A stretch of 64,000 bases of DNA from Spisula solida (lineage: Eukaryota; Mollusca; Bivalvia; Venerida; Mactridae), in contig OX365956.1 of assembly GCA_947247005.1 (NCBI GenBank), positions 10,374,089 to 10,438,088 on the forward strand. The letters run 5' to 3'. Below, in pieces: positions 43,828-56,819 of this stretch (position 1 is the stretch's first letter; every line of letters begins with the position of its first letter). The notes beneath the pieces are model-generated. The model searched no databases, was not told the origin of the DNA, and saw only the letters and a program-made list of their open reading frames with translations. Made by a program: the position numbers and the translations under genes.

Positions 43828-45893
43828 AGGCGAGTCATTTAAGCTCAAAAATAGGGCCAACCTCAAACTAATTGCAACACAAAGAATTTTTACATTTTCA
43901 TCATCTACAAACTATTATACACTCTAGAAAAAAAGTCCGAAGTAAAAATTTTGCTGGAAAGTTGGAAAAAATCAACATGTTTAAGGCCACTTTTGACAGC
44001 AAGTTTAGCATGTTCTTTTATTCAAAGTACGAGGGACATTTTAAGTTCTGATAATGCCTCTGTTAGTAGTTAAATATGTACTAAATGTATATAAAAGTGC
44101 ATATTTACTGAAAGATACAACCTTCCTCTAGCGAAATCAAATAATGATATTATCATCGGAGAGTTTAATATTAGCCTGTATGACATTATACATGTAGGGG
44201 TATAACCTATTGAATTGTCGACAAATTGAGTCATATTAGCACTTGGAAGGGGTAACATAAAGGTTAATCATTTCTATAATTTCAAACCGATTTGTTTAGA
44301 AATTACACATATCATGTATTATATACATGTGTATCTAATAGTAAATGAACATTCTTGTTCAGACTGTATAAATGACTGAAAATGTAGATGAATAAGGCCG
44401 TGCCCAAAATACTCCCGAATATATTTCTGTTAGCAAAACCGTGTCCTCTCTGTTACTTTGTCGCTTTTAACTGGATTTTAAAATTGCTTGGTACACTTGT
44501 TCACACGTCAGGACAGTGTGTCATGCGCAAGACCCATGTTCCTAGCTCAAATGTCAAGGTCACACTTAGAGGTCAAAGGTTATTTAGTTATGCACGTCTT
44601 GTCCGCTATGTAACATGATCGTTACTTACTGGATTTTAAAAATCCTTGATACAACTGTTCATCACATCAAGACGATGTGCCATGCTCCAGACCCAGGTCT
44701 CTAGCTCAATGGCCAAGGTCATACTTAGAGGTCAAATGTTATACAGTCATGTAAGTCGCGTTCGCTCTCTAACCTTGTTGTTTCTTACTGGATTATAAAA
44801 TTGCCTGGTACAAATGTTTACCACATCAAGACGGTGTGACATGAGCAAGACATAGGTTCCTTGCTCAAAGGTCAAGGTCACACTTAGAGGTCAAAGGTTT
44901 TATAGTCATGCAAGTCGCATTCACTCTGTATCTTTGTCGTTTCTTACTGGATTTTTAAATCGCTTGGAACAAATGTTCACCACGTTAAGGCGGTGTACCA
45001 TGCGCAAGACCTAGGTCCCAAGTTCAAAGGTCAAGGCCATATTTAGAGGTCAAAGGTTATAACGTTTTTGAATACCTTCTTTTAAGAAACTTAAGTTCCG
45101 ATTTCAAAATAATTTGGCACACATGGTTCTTTGGTGACCCTCTAAACTAAATACATAAACAGCGCTGTGGTTCGAATAACAACATGGCCACCAGGGGGCG
45201 TGATACATTTCCTGTATAGATATCATGTATTAAAAAGCTTGAACATCATTGTTTTGAAAATCACTGCTCTAAATTGTAATTATACTGGCACAAATGGTCA
45301 TTGGGTAACCCTCTTCCACAAATCTGTAAATAATTTTGATTAGATTTTTCAAAAACATGAATATTATGGAGTGAGCACATTTTCCCTATATTGAAGCACT
45401 AACATTGACAACTTTCTCAGTCTTTTTCTCAAGAACCAGCTGTTTGATTTCAAAATAATTTCGCTCAAATATTGCTTTTGTGACTCTCTACCTAATTCCT
45501 TAAAACAATTATGGTTCGTCGAAAGAAATTGTCGCTAGGGAATAAATTCTAATTTTTCGTAGTAGTTGTAATAGAAAACATTGAACAATTTCCTCGCCGA
45601 AACTGAATATCTGATAGAAAACAAATGTTACAGGATTGTTCCTTGGTTGAATCGTTTACAATTAAAACGCATTAAAAGTAAAATGCTCATACAGATAAAA
45701 AAATAAACTCCACAAAAGAAACAAAGATCGCGAAAACATGTGACAATTCAATATTATGAGCATATTTCGAAAAGCCAATGGAATTTTGTCTTAGGACTTT
45801 TTTTCACGGTTAACATTAGCTAGATGCACAATATAAAAAGATAAAACTTTGTGTTGCAATTAGTTTGAGGTTAAAAGTTAAAATGACTCGCCT
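43828..45893. mobile_element. family N element, 2.07 kb with long TIRs, holds a tandem array
   Basis: The left end AGGCGAGTCATTTAAGCT with AACCTCAAACTAATTGCAAC and ACAAAG is the inverse of the right end (45,840-45,893). Similarity continues inward through 'aaaaaaagtccgaag' (left) and 'cttaggacttttttt' (right), so the TIRs are over 100 bp with indels. The left flank is TAAT and the right reads TATA in inverse. The interior is the 159-bp array and other non-coding repeat. Non-autonomous. Confidence 0.75.
44400..45080. repeat. 159-bp tandem array, about four diverged copies
   Basis: The mark 'actggatttta' occurs at 44,470, 44,628, 44,787 and 44,946. Each unit holds 'cgcaagaccnaggttcc', 'aaaggtcaaggtcacact' and 'agaggtcaaaggttat'. 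Direct repeats, well diverged. Confidence 0.8.
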
Positions 45894-46924
45894 ATAATGT
45901 TTGATATGTAGAAATGGTTAATTGAACATAGACTACTTAACATTCTTGTATTATTTCTAGTTTAACACGCATGCAGTGCCTATTTCCATATTTTACTTTT
46001 TCAAATTGTGCAACACGAATATTTAGAACACATGGTCATAACAATATAAGGTACGGTTAAAATTGCATTCCTAAAAGTATAAGAGAATAAAACACTTAAT
46101 GGCATCGATTTTGAAGAATTTCACTCATTTATGATTTTTCTACATTTGGATTTACCATCAATAGGGCCTCAATTTAATGAAATAAAGTATTAAGCTATGC
46201 AATGTAGGTTGTTTATTATTGCCAGTGACACTGAATTCAATGTTAAGTATCAATATAATGAAAAACATGGTAGCATGTATAATTTACTGATTTAATTCAT
46301 ATGTTTGTCTAAAAACGGGCCTCATATAAGACGCAAACCGCCAGCAGGGCCTAATTTCCACATGTTAACATTACAAATGTTGTATATATTGATACAACGC
46401 GTTATTCAACACTATATAAATAACATTCGAGGTATCTTGCTTTACGTTCGACCAAACGATAATGTATTAATATAGATTCAATTCATGAAAACTCATGTAC
46501 CCCTTCGGGGCCTAATTGTGAGAATTTTCCAGATAAAGAATAGAAACATACACCTTTTAGACAGTAATCGTAGAATTCTTCTAAATATTGTCATAGAAAA
46601 ATGTAAAGGACAGTGACAATACATATCGAACACCCCTCGTAGACACAATTTGATCATTTTACATTCATCACTTTCAGAAACATAGCCGTTTTATACGAAG
46701 TTATCTGATTGTATGAACAATTTAATAGCGTTTTTATTAATTTAGAATTTCGAGTTGTCATTTAGCTCCCCATGTATGCTAGTATGAATATTTCATATTA
46801 TTGTTTAACATGTACGTGGAGTGTCCCCACGTAGAATAGCGTATAATTGTTGAATAGATTCGCCAAACAAAATGTTACAGCTATGAAAATTTACAGGTAC
46901 GTTTATACAACTACTCCATGCATC
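45894..46924. other. mostly unrecognised; dispersed block at 46,146-46,210
   Basis: 'catttggatttaccatcaat' to 'taagctatgcaatg' is the inverse of 41,705-41,785. Otherwise AT-rich. Confidence 0.45.
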
Positions 46925-48690
46925 TTTAGGTGTGTGAAGTTGGCTCTGAGATCGTTAATCGAAGATCGACATTCAATACAGACCTAGGTGCTAATTCAGA
47001 GCTAGCTCTGAAATCGACATTGGCAATATAAGGTGAGCTAATACAGACCCAGTGGCCAATACAGATCCAGCTCCGAGATCGACATTCGCAAAATAAGGCC
47101 TGTGAATACAGATCTGAGTTTGAATACAGAGCCAGGTCTGACATCGTCATTCGATGTACACCGACGGCGAATACAGTCCTAGGACCGAATACCGACCCAG
47201 CTCTGAGATCGACATTCGCAAAATAAGGCCTGTGAATACAGATCTGAGTTTGAATACAGAACCAGGTCTGACATCGTCATTCGATGTACACCAAGGCGAA
47301 TACAGGCCTAGAGCCGAATACCGACCAAGCTCTGAGATCGACATTCGCAAAATAAGGCCTGTGAATACAGATCTGAGTTTGAATACAGAGCCAGGTCTGA
47401 CATCGTCATTCGATGTACACCGACGGCGAATACAGACCTAGGACCGAATACCGACCCAGCTCTGACATCAACATTCGCCAAATAAGGCCTGTGAATACAG
47501 ACCTGAGTTTGAATACAGAGCCAGGTCTGACATCGACATTCGATGTACAACTACGGCGAATACAGACCTAGGATCGAACACCGACCCAGCTCTGACATCG
47601 ACATTCGATGTAAAGCGACGGCGAATACAGACCTACAATCCAATACCGACCTAGCACTGACATCGACAATCGATGTATAGCGACGGCGAATACATACCTA
47701 GGATCGAATACCGACCCAGCTCTTACATCGACATTCGCAAAATAAGGCCTGTGAATACAGACCTGAGTTTGAATACAGAGCCAGGTCTGACATCGACATT
47801 CGATGTACAACTACGGCGAATACAGACCTAGGATCGAATACCGACCCAGCTCTGACATCGACATTCGATGTAAAGCGACGGCGAATACAGACCTAGGATC
47901 GAATACCGACCCAGCTCTGACATCAACATTCGCAAAATCAGGCCTGTGAATACAGACCTAAGTTTGAATACAGACCCAGGTCTGACATCGACATTCGATG
48001 TACAACTACGGCGAATACAGACCTAGGAGCGAATACCGACCCAGCTCTGACATCGACATTTGCAAAATAAGGCCCGTGAATACAGACCTGAGTTTGAATA
48101 CAGAGCTAGGTCTGACATCGACATTCGATGGATGTACACCTACGGCGAATACAGACCTACAATCCAATACCGACCTAGCACTGACATCGACAATCGATGT
48201 ATACCGACGGCGAATACATACCTAGGATCGAATACCGACCCAGCTCTGACATCGACATTCGCAAAATAAGGCCTGTGAATACAGACCTGAGTTTGAATAA
48301 AGAGCCAGCTCTGACATCGAATTTGATGGATGTACACCGACGGCGAATACAGGCCTACAATCGAATACCGACCCAGCTCTGACATCGACAATCAATGTAT
48401 TCCGACGGCGAATACAGACCTAGGATCGAATACCGACCCAGTTCTGAGATCGACATTCACAAAATAATGTGGGCGAATACAGATATGAGTTTGAATACAG
48501 AGCCAGGTCTGACATCGACATTCGATGTAAACCGACGGCGAATACAGACCTCGGATTCAATACCGATCCAACTCTGACATCGACAATCATTATTTACCGA
48601 CGGCGAATACAGACCCAAGTGTGAATACAGATCCATCTCTGAGTTCGTCATTCGCAAAATACGTTGAGGGGAATACCGAGCTGGGATGCA
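46925..48690. repeat. dimeric satellite, about 130-bp higher-order unit, block 1
   Basis: Two related half-units of about 65 bp alternate. One runs 'cggcgaatacagacctagga' to 'ataccgacccagctctgaca'. The other runs 'tgtgaatacagatctgagtt' to 'agagccaggtctgacatcg'. The mark 'gacattcgca' recurs at 47,081, 47,211, 47,340 and 47,470, a period of 129-130. 129 is 43 codons, so frames of 60-106 aa appear on both strands; they are artefacts of the array. Some stretches repeat one half-unit instead of alternating. Confidence 0.93.
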
Positions 48691-48959
48691 ATATTATTGA
48701 CAGCCAGAAACCATGAATGCAATATATTTTACATGCTTTATATTTGTTGTTAAATGCATGAAATCTGTAAAAGCAACATGAATACATACTGTTTTATTTC
48801 TATCTTAATTATAAACTAATAGTGAATGACCAATATAAATGAGTTCTAATTAAATACATTGCAAATTTACCATAGTTTTTCATTGATTATTTAAAATTTA
48901 TTTTAAAGGGAAGTAATAAAGACTTAACAATCATCGTCACTGCTACGTATCCACAGTTT
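48691..48959. other. non-satellite interruption of 270 bp
   Basis: AT-rich sequence unrelated to the repeat unit splits the satellite. No TIR or target duplication seen. Confidence 0.6.
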
Positions 48960-50755
48960 AATGCATAGACCGATGGCCAATACAGACCTAGGATCGAATA
49001 CCGACCCAGCTCTGAGATCGACATTCACAAAATAAGGTGGGTGAATACAGATCTGAGTTTGAATACTGAGCCAGGTCTGACATCGGCATTCGATGTACAT
49101 GTATACCCACGGCGAATACAGACCTAGGATCAAATACCGATCCAGCTCTGAGATCGACATTCGCAATATAAGGTGCGAGAATACATATCTGAGTTTGAAT
49201 ACAGAGCCAGGTCTGACATCGACATTCGATGTATACCCACGGCGAATACAGACCTAGGATCCAATACCGACTCAGCTGTGAGATCGACATTCGCGAAATG
49301 TGGTTGGTGAATACAGATCTGAGTTTGAATACAGAGCCAGCTCTGACATCAGCATTCGATATGAACCGACGGCGAATACAGACCTAGGATCGATTACTGA
49401 TCCAGATCTGAGATCGACATTCGCAATATAAGGTGCGTCAATACATATGAGTTTGAATACAGAGCCAGCTCTGACATCGGCATTCGATATGAACCGAAAG
49501 CGAATACAGACCTAGGATCGAATACCGATCCAGCTCTGAGATCGACACTCGCAATATAAGGTGGGTGAATACATATCAGAGTTTGAATACAGAGCCAGGT
49601 CTGACATCGACATTCGATGTATACCCACGGCGAATACAGACCTAGGATCTAATACCGACCCAGCTCTGAGATCGACATTCGCGAAATATGGTTGGTGAAT
49701 ACAGATCTGAGTTTGAATACAGAGCCAGCTCTGATATCGGCATTCGATATGAACCGACAGCGTATACAGACCTAGGATCGAATACCGACCCAGCTCTGAC
49801 ATCGACAATCGATGTATACCGATGGCAATTCAGACCTCGGATCGAATACCGACCCAGCTCTGACATCAACATTCGCAAAATAAGGCGGTTGAATACAGGT
49901 CTGAGTTTGAATTCAGAGCCAGCTCTGACATCGACATTCGACGTTTACCGATGGCGAATACAGACCTAGGGTCGAATACCGATCCAGCTCTGAGATCGAC
50001 CCTCGATGTATACCTACGGCGAATACAGACCTAGGATCGAATACCGACCCAGCCCTGAAACGACAATCGATGTATACCGATTGCGAATAAAGACCTAGGA
50101 TCGAATACCGACTCAACTGACAGCGACATTCAATGTATACCCACGGCGAATGCAGACCTAGGTTCCAATACAGTGTTAGGTCTGACATCGTCATTGAATG
50201 TATACGGACGGCGAATACAGGCCTAGGTTCCAATACCGACCAAGCTCTGAGATCGACATTCGGAAATTAAGGCCTGTGACTACCGAGCTTGAATAAAGAT
50301 CCAGGTCTGACATCGAATTTCGATGTGAGCCGACAGCGGATACAGACCTATGATCGAATACCAACCTAACTATGAGATCGATATTCGCGGAATTAGCTGG
50401 GTCAATGCATACTAAGCTTGAATACAGAGCCAGCTCGTCATTCTACGAATACCGACGGCGAATACAGACATAGGGCCGAATACCGATCTAGCTCTGAGAT
50501 CGACATTCGTCAAACGAGCTTAGTGAATACAGATCTGAGTTTGAATACAGATCCAAGTCTGACATCGACATTCGATGTAACCCGACAGCGAACACAGACC
50601 TAGAATCGAATACCGATTCAGCTCTGAGATCGATGTTCGCAATATACGACTTCAAATACCGACCCAACTCTGACATCGACATTCGCAAATAAGGTGTGTG
50701 AATACTGATCTGAGTTTGAATACAAAGCCAGCTCTGACATCAACATTAGATTTAG
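48960..50755. repeat. dimeric satellite, block 2
   Basis: Same half-units and period as block 1, more diverged towards the 50,700 end, where units lose parts. Confidence 0.92.
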
Positions 50756-50759
50756 GATT

Positions 50760-51540
50760 TCATGGCATCAGTCTGCGACTATATCTGGCACCCTCGCAGA
50801 CGTTCAGGAATTTTGGTGCCATTTATTTTTTTTATATGTGTGACCTTTAAGGTCTGTTAGGAGTCAATTGCATCGGTCTGCGACTGTTTTTTTTTAATTT
50901 CGCAGACTTTCATGAATTTTGGTGCCAATTCAGAAAATGATATTTTTGACATCTAGAGACCCTAAGGTATCCATTGCATCGGTCTGCGAATGTTTCTGAC
51001 ATGTTCGCAGACTTTCAGGTATGTTAGTGCCAATTGAACAAATCACATTTTTGGCATCTAGGGACCCTTACGAGTCCATTACATCGGTCTGCGACTGTTT
51101 CTGACACACTCATCAACTTTCAGGAATGTTCGTGCCTTTTTAGAAAATGGTATTTTTGACCTTTAGGGACCTTTATCAGTCCATTCAATCGGCCTGCGAC
51201 TGTTTCGGACACCCATCGCAGTCTCTCCTGGATGTTGGTGCAAATTGACAAAAATGACACTTTTGTTCTCCAGGAGTCCTTGGCATCAGTCTGCGACTGT
51301 TTCTGACACTCTCGCATACTTTCAGGAACTTTGTTGCCAATTGAGAAAATGACATTTTTGGCCTCTAGAAACACTTAGGAGCTTACTGCATCTGTCTGCG
51401 ACTGTTAATGACACAATTGAGGACTTTCAGGAATTTCGGTGCCAATGGAGAAAATGATAGTTTTGGCATCTAGGAACTCTTAGGAGTCCATTGCATATAT
51501 CTGCGTCTGTTTATGGCACACTCGCAGACTTTCAGGAATA
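50760..51540. repeat. 105-bp tandem array, about 7.5 copies
   Basis: The mark 'gtctgcgact' recurs at 50,771, 50,876, 50,982, 51,087, 51,192, 51,289, 51,394 and 51,499. The unit also has 'cgcagactttcaggaat', 'ggtgccaattgaga' and 'atttttggcatctaggga'. It begins right where the dimeric satellite ends and is unrelated to it. Confidence 0.93.
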
Positions 51541-51949
51541 TTATTATTATCACAATTACTCTAACATAGCCAACTTCCGCTTGTTATGTGGATGGATGTG
51601 CGTGATCTAAGCCTTGCTTCGAAACATTTAAATAGAGTATCACGGTGTTCAAATTATCATATAATATAACTAAGATAAGTTTGTATTAATCAAGAATATA
51701 TCTGTAGTCTTTTTATTAACATAATACCTTGTCGTTATTCAGGGTGGTTCTTTTGAGATTGGCTGGAATACTCCGTCCGGATACACAGTTCTCTTTCTTG
51801 ACAAGATAACAAAAGTTCTCTTAATTTCTTTGATTAAGATATCATATGTTTAGTATTGACATTAACAAGCCATTTTAATTACATTGAACTTATTTAAGAT
51901 GGTTCCAATATTTCTAATTTCTAACTCACCACAATGAGTCCATTTAACG
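51541..51949. other. no recognisable feature
   Basis: AT-rich spacer. Confidence 0.45.
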
Positions 51950-52292
51950 GAGAATCAATGATGTGACACAGACAGGATAAAACAGCCACACTTGTGCATA
52001 ATTTAGTATTTTGAGTAGGCAGAACAAAAACATGATATAATAGAGAAAAGCAGTGTTGAATAAGAACGTCAACGTAATTACAATGTAGAAATAACTGAAT
52101 GGTTATAAGGGTAACATGTACTTCCAAGAATACATCAAGTAACAATTTTAGTAACGTAAATTACATTGGTATTTTCCAGTAATGTTTGTGATGTTTGATA
52201 CTAAACCTTGAAGTAATATGTTTATTGCATAAAATCTACTAAACTATGTAATGACTTTTTTATCCTGTCTGTATCACATCATGATTTAGATG
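51950..52292. mobile_element. inverted-repeat element, about 340 bp
   Basis: TGATGTGACACAGACAGGAT plus AAAA (51,958) is the inverse of 52,258-52,281 with one mismatch, and weaker pairing continues inward ('ataatttagta' / 'tactaaactatg'). A MITE is the simplest reading. The 74-aa minus frame crossing it is unsupported. Confidence 0.6.
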
Positions 52293-54480
52293 TTAACGTA
52301 TTTTACTGTGTAAACGTATCATACGGCAATATGTAGCATTAAAATGCGATTAAAAACTATTATATCAGAAAAACATTGACACACATCTAGTCAAGAAAAA
52401 ACATAACTTAAAGTATCTTTTATTTAACCCTTATCATACTTCTTCGTTCAATAAGGTGTATACCTCGTAAAATAACAAATGTGCAAAGTACTATTTTCTA
52501 GGACTAACAAAGTAGTTTTTGATCAGTAGACATAGGGCAGTCAGAAAATAATTGTCAGCAAAATTCCCTAATACGGGGGACATTAGGACCCCCTTTGGTC
52601 TCATAGCCTAAGTTTGCTGTGGGTGGATTGTGACTAAAGGTTCCTTTAGTGTACTATATATGCAGCGACGCAGACGTGAAAACATTATATGTATAACACC
52701 ATAACTAATGTGACGTTTGAAACAATTTAAAATTGTAACTTTGTGCATATAGACAAAGGTGATTTTTGTAATTGTTTAAACACATGTACTTTTTCAATGA
52801 TTACTTTATTGACATAATTTTAATGACCCATGTGTGAGATGATATTCATTACGAGGGTTTACTACTCTCAGCTAGACATTTGTCAATATCAATGAGATGG
52901 AAACTGTTTCGTAAAAAATGAATGCGTTTTCAGTTCATTGATATTCAAACAGGACATGTTTTATTGCACTGGACAATACTTGTCTCATAATTACGCAATA
53001 CAATTATGTTATATGGGCTCATACGGTTTCTGAGCGTTGTTTTCAAATGTCATTCAGGCGGATTGGATTTAAATTCATATTATTCGAATATGTACCATTG
53101 TACTCATAAATGACAATCTGTAATTTTGAAACCGCTAAATTATTATTTAACTATAGCTATACAAATGAATCAAACGCGAAACCCAAAATAAAGTAATTCT
53201 GCTTACATGAAATTACCACCATTGTTTTATTTTTGTTGTTCGTATTATAGTATCAGGGATATGACGTCATACATCTAAAATACATAGTTTTAAACGACAA
53301 ATGATGAATTATTCTGAATTTATTTGTTCTGTGAAAAAACAACATATTTAAATATTTAAAATAGCTACATATTTGACTTTCCCACTTAACACGTCCGACA
53401 GCAAAATTCAGTAACACTGTATAGGGCATAGTACCAGTAAAATGCCATCTTCAAGAGTATTAGGAACATGGCAGATTTCCTGTACAGCTAAAGCCATTCA
53501 GACTTTTCAAACATCAGTGTTGATACATCACTAGTTAAACAAGTATAAAATGCATAAAATGTGCAAATTTGAAATCAATCGGATTACTTTTGTATATTTT
53601 ATGAACATGTATATCAATCCTTTCGATTACTAATCTGCCTTATTTTGTTCCAAGTCCAGTCATAGCGCTGGTACCGCCGGTGATCCGCTTCCAAACCTCG
53701 ATCGGTTAAGGTCATACCTTACCATAATAATTGCTAGCCAAAATTGTTATTTTTATTTCACCTAGAACAAAATGCAGTAGCTTTTACGAATTTTATAATA
53801 TGTATCATACTCTACATTTGCTAGCATGTATTGTGCAAAGGTTATTTGCAATTTGGTGAATGACCATCTAGTTGTTATGTACGTACATATTGTGTATACA
53901 CATGTATGTTATATACGATATGGGCCAGGTACTATATAGTTTGTCTTCATTAAGAATTAATGAATGCACCAAGTAGTCCAACCAAATGTACTTAGTTCTC
54001 ACATTTTATGCATCGATATATTGCACGACAAGTATCAATTTCCTCGAGATAATCGTGTCTTGTTGCATATTTAGATTTGTGTTTATAGTATACTATGTAC
54101 ATAATCGCAATACTTTCTGCTGATGGAAACAAATATCATTTTAAGTTATTGACAATTAGTAAACGGTTAAATGATGCTTTAACGAATGTTCGATTACAAG
54201 GTTTATGTGTTTGCACTGTAATTGCGACCTTGAATTTCGACACCAACGCCTAGTAGAGCGCAAACAATATGCATGTACAAAGAGGACTGTTCAATTATTT
54301 GTATGGTTCTTATTATCTTAACCATAGATTTCCTTGATTAGCTTCTGATTGCGCTGTGACGTTTTGGCAGATAATCGGGTTATTACGACATGTTATGAGT
54401 GAGAAAATTAGCTTATACAGTGGTCACACTGGCTGGCTGGTGTCCGTATACCATAACTATTTAACCTTTGTATAGGCATA
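52293..54480. other. no recognisable feature
   Basis: AT-rich sequence. Nothing coding-like or repeated was found by eye. Confidence 0.5.
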
Positions 54481-54514
54481 GTGTATACACTGAGCGTCGG
54501 CCGCTGGTTAACAT

Positions 54515-54718
54515 TTGCTCCTTGGTAAAGGATGGCGGACGGGAACGGTTGAGGGACATAAAAAACTCATTCAATTTGGATCATCACGGAAATATCACTT
54601 TGACCCTACGTCACGTTCTGATATAATCCGACAATTCCACGAAGACCAGCCGATGTCCGTCCGGCCTCCGGTCCACTTAGGTAATGGGTATGCCGATCGA
54701 TCATCGGATGACGATTAG
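54515..54718 (+). other. possible exon, weak
   Basis: A locally GC-richer open stretch starting at a TTG reads LLLGKGWRTGTVEGHKKLIQ and later FDPTSRSDIIRQFHEDQPMS. There is a candidate donor 'ccacttag' before GTAATG at 54,680 and a candidate acceptor 'cctttgtatag' at 54,475. The composition contrast with the flanks is the main reason to list it. I recognise no domain, so it could be chance or an exon of a host gene whose other exons are outside the window. Confidence 0.2.
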
Positions 54719-54719
54719 A

Positions 54720-55374
54720 TGTGTTTTCCCCATTTATAAGCGATGTTACTAACCGAACATTTTGCAAATGTCATGATACTTGTATACTAGGCCTACAAGA
54801 CTAAAGTAGAAGTAGTCAATACACTATGGAAACCTGGTCGTTTAGATATGAGATATGTTATGAGGAATAATAGTGTACTAGCACAAAAATTGTCCTCATG
54901 GAATGGAACATGAGTTGTTGTTATTTTAGCTAAATATTCTTGACATTAAAGTTGATCCTCATCCATCCGAAAATGTACCAGTGCATGGTGTTGTGATCGG
55001 CAAGGTTCAAGTAATCACTCCCGGTGGTGTGTGTAAAATGGACGACAACCACAAAGTACAAAATAGGTTTGAAATTATTTAAAGCAATTATGACGCCTTG
55101 TAGATGTTTATGATCACTGTAATATTGAATATTGAACATCCCTCGTAGAAGTTTTGGCACCCTATCAAGAAAGACATCATACGACCAAAAAAGGTGTCAA
55201 GTGCGTCTAGTTCAAATCGGTCAGAGAAGAAAAAACGTAAACTGTTGTTTTAAACTCTGTGTTGTTCAAACGGAACACAAAGATTCAAAGTAAGTTCTGC
55301 ATACTGCTTAAGTCGGAGCTATATTCAACCTAGGGCCTGTTTGTGCAGAAGGTATATATCGAATGTCAATGTAA
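54720..55374. other. no recognisable feature
   Basis: AT-rich sequence before the inverted satellite outlier. Confidence 0.45.
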
Positions 55375-55975
55375 GAGCTAGGTCTGCATTCGGACCTGGT
55401 TTTGCATTCGATATAGGTTTATATCGAATTATTGTTTCCGAGGTTTAGTGGTTAAAGCACTTTTCTTCTAATCTGGCGACCCGGGTGAAGGCACTCATTT
55501 GTACTCCATATTTCAACAGAACGCAGACTGGCAAATAGAGGATATGCCCGATGTCAAAAAATGTCGCTCTCAGAGCTGATTTGCATTCGGTCTGCACTAG
55601 GTCTGCACTCTGTCGGCATTCGGACCTTGGTGTGCATTAGACATCGGAATATATTGAATGTCGATCTCAGAGCGGGATCATTATTCAAACATTGGTCTGC
55701 ATTAGCCTTCGAGATAAATGGAATGTTGATGTCAGGCCTAGTTCTGTATTCAAACTCAGCTCGGTATTCAACGGCCATATATTGCGAATGTCGATGTCAG
55801 AGCCGGGTCGGTATTCAAACTCAGCTGAGTATTCAACGGTCTTATATTGCGAATGTCGATCTCAGAACTGGGTCGGTATTCGATAGTAGGTCTGTACTCG
55901 CCGTCGGTATACAACGAATGTCGATCTCAGACTCTGTATTCAACCCGAGACCTGCATTCACCGGCCCTATATTGG
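55375..55975 (-). repeat. dimeric satellite, inverted outlier block
   Basis: Reverse-complement units of the 47-50.7 kb satellite: 'gcgaatgtcgatgtcagagc' with 'gggtcggtattcaaactcag', and 'gtaggtctgtactcgccgtc'. More diverged than the main blocks. An A-box-like 'ggtttagtggttaaagcac' at 55,443 interrupts it. Confidence 0.85.
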
Positions 55976-55987
55976 GAATAATTGTTT

Positions 55988-56011
55988 TTGTGTGGCGTAA
56001 ACGCCACACAA
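55988..56011. repeat. perfect 11-bp stem hairpin
   Basis: TTGTGTGGCGT, loop AA, then ACGCCACACAA. Immediately follows the inverted satellite block. Confidence 0.9.
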
Positions 56012-56420
56012 TGTTATTACCACTTTTCAGCTTACGACCAATTTAACGCATTAGGCCTCGGCAAATAAATAGTTCTATGATTTGAACAATATTACAAGCA
56101 TGCAACACAGGTTACACGTATCATTGGACCTGATTTGTTTACATTACCAACATTTACTTATATTAAGACCAACAATTTTATCAGACTTTTATTTTTAGAG
56201 GATTTTTATAGCAAATCATTCCGCAACGGACTATATTTTTACTACCAACGAATGTTCTCACTGGTGGCGGGAATCTAATAGTTCCCACGGTTTTCAATCG
56301 TATACTGTAACGTATGTAAATCACTCCGCCGCTGCACATTGCAGACGATGACCTAATTATGTTGTATACAAACATTGATGCTATATATAGCTGGTGGGGG
56401 GAACTGAAATAGTTCTACGT
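56012..56420. other. no recognisable feature
   Basis: AT-rich spacer. Confidence 0.45.
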
Positions 56421-56819
56421 ACATATCGATCGGCCGATTAACGATGTTATCGCGGTAAGCGTTAAACGCACTAGTCAATTTCTACCGTGCTTTATATAAG
56501 AACTCATAATTTTCGTATCTATTATCCGATTTTGAATATTTAAAGCTTGTAATGAAGCAGAGATATATGTCTCTCTTTTACACAACATTCAACACGATAC
56601 CCTAATTAGTTAATCCACGGCGACGAGTAAGAATCCGTTCCGCGTAAAAGAAAGTTTAAAATATCCCGTTTTATACCAAATAAACGGTCGAAAATCATCA
56701 ATTATTAATTTAATATTCGATCGATTTTGTTCGTTAAAGCTTGTTTTAAAAGCTAATACTTAAAGGTTTTATAAAATGTAAAACTTGTTTTTAAAGCATT
56801 AATCGGCCGATCGATATGT
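56421..56819. mobile_element. MITE with ACATATCGATCGGCCGATTA ends
   Basis: The first 21 bp from 56,421 are the exact inverse of 56,799-56,819. The core TCGATCGGCCGA is itself near-palindromic. The interior is AT-rich with no ORF. Confidence 0.75.

Noticed and set aside
47154..50603. Many 60-106-aa ORFs on both strands
   Set aside because: They are shadows of the 130-bp satellite, whose period is close to a multiple of three. No start, domain or splice context.
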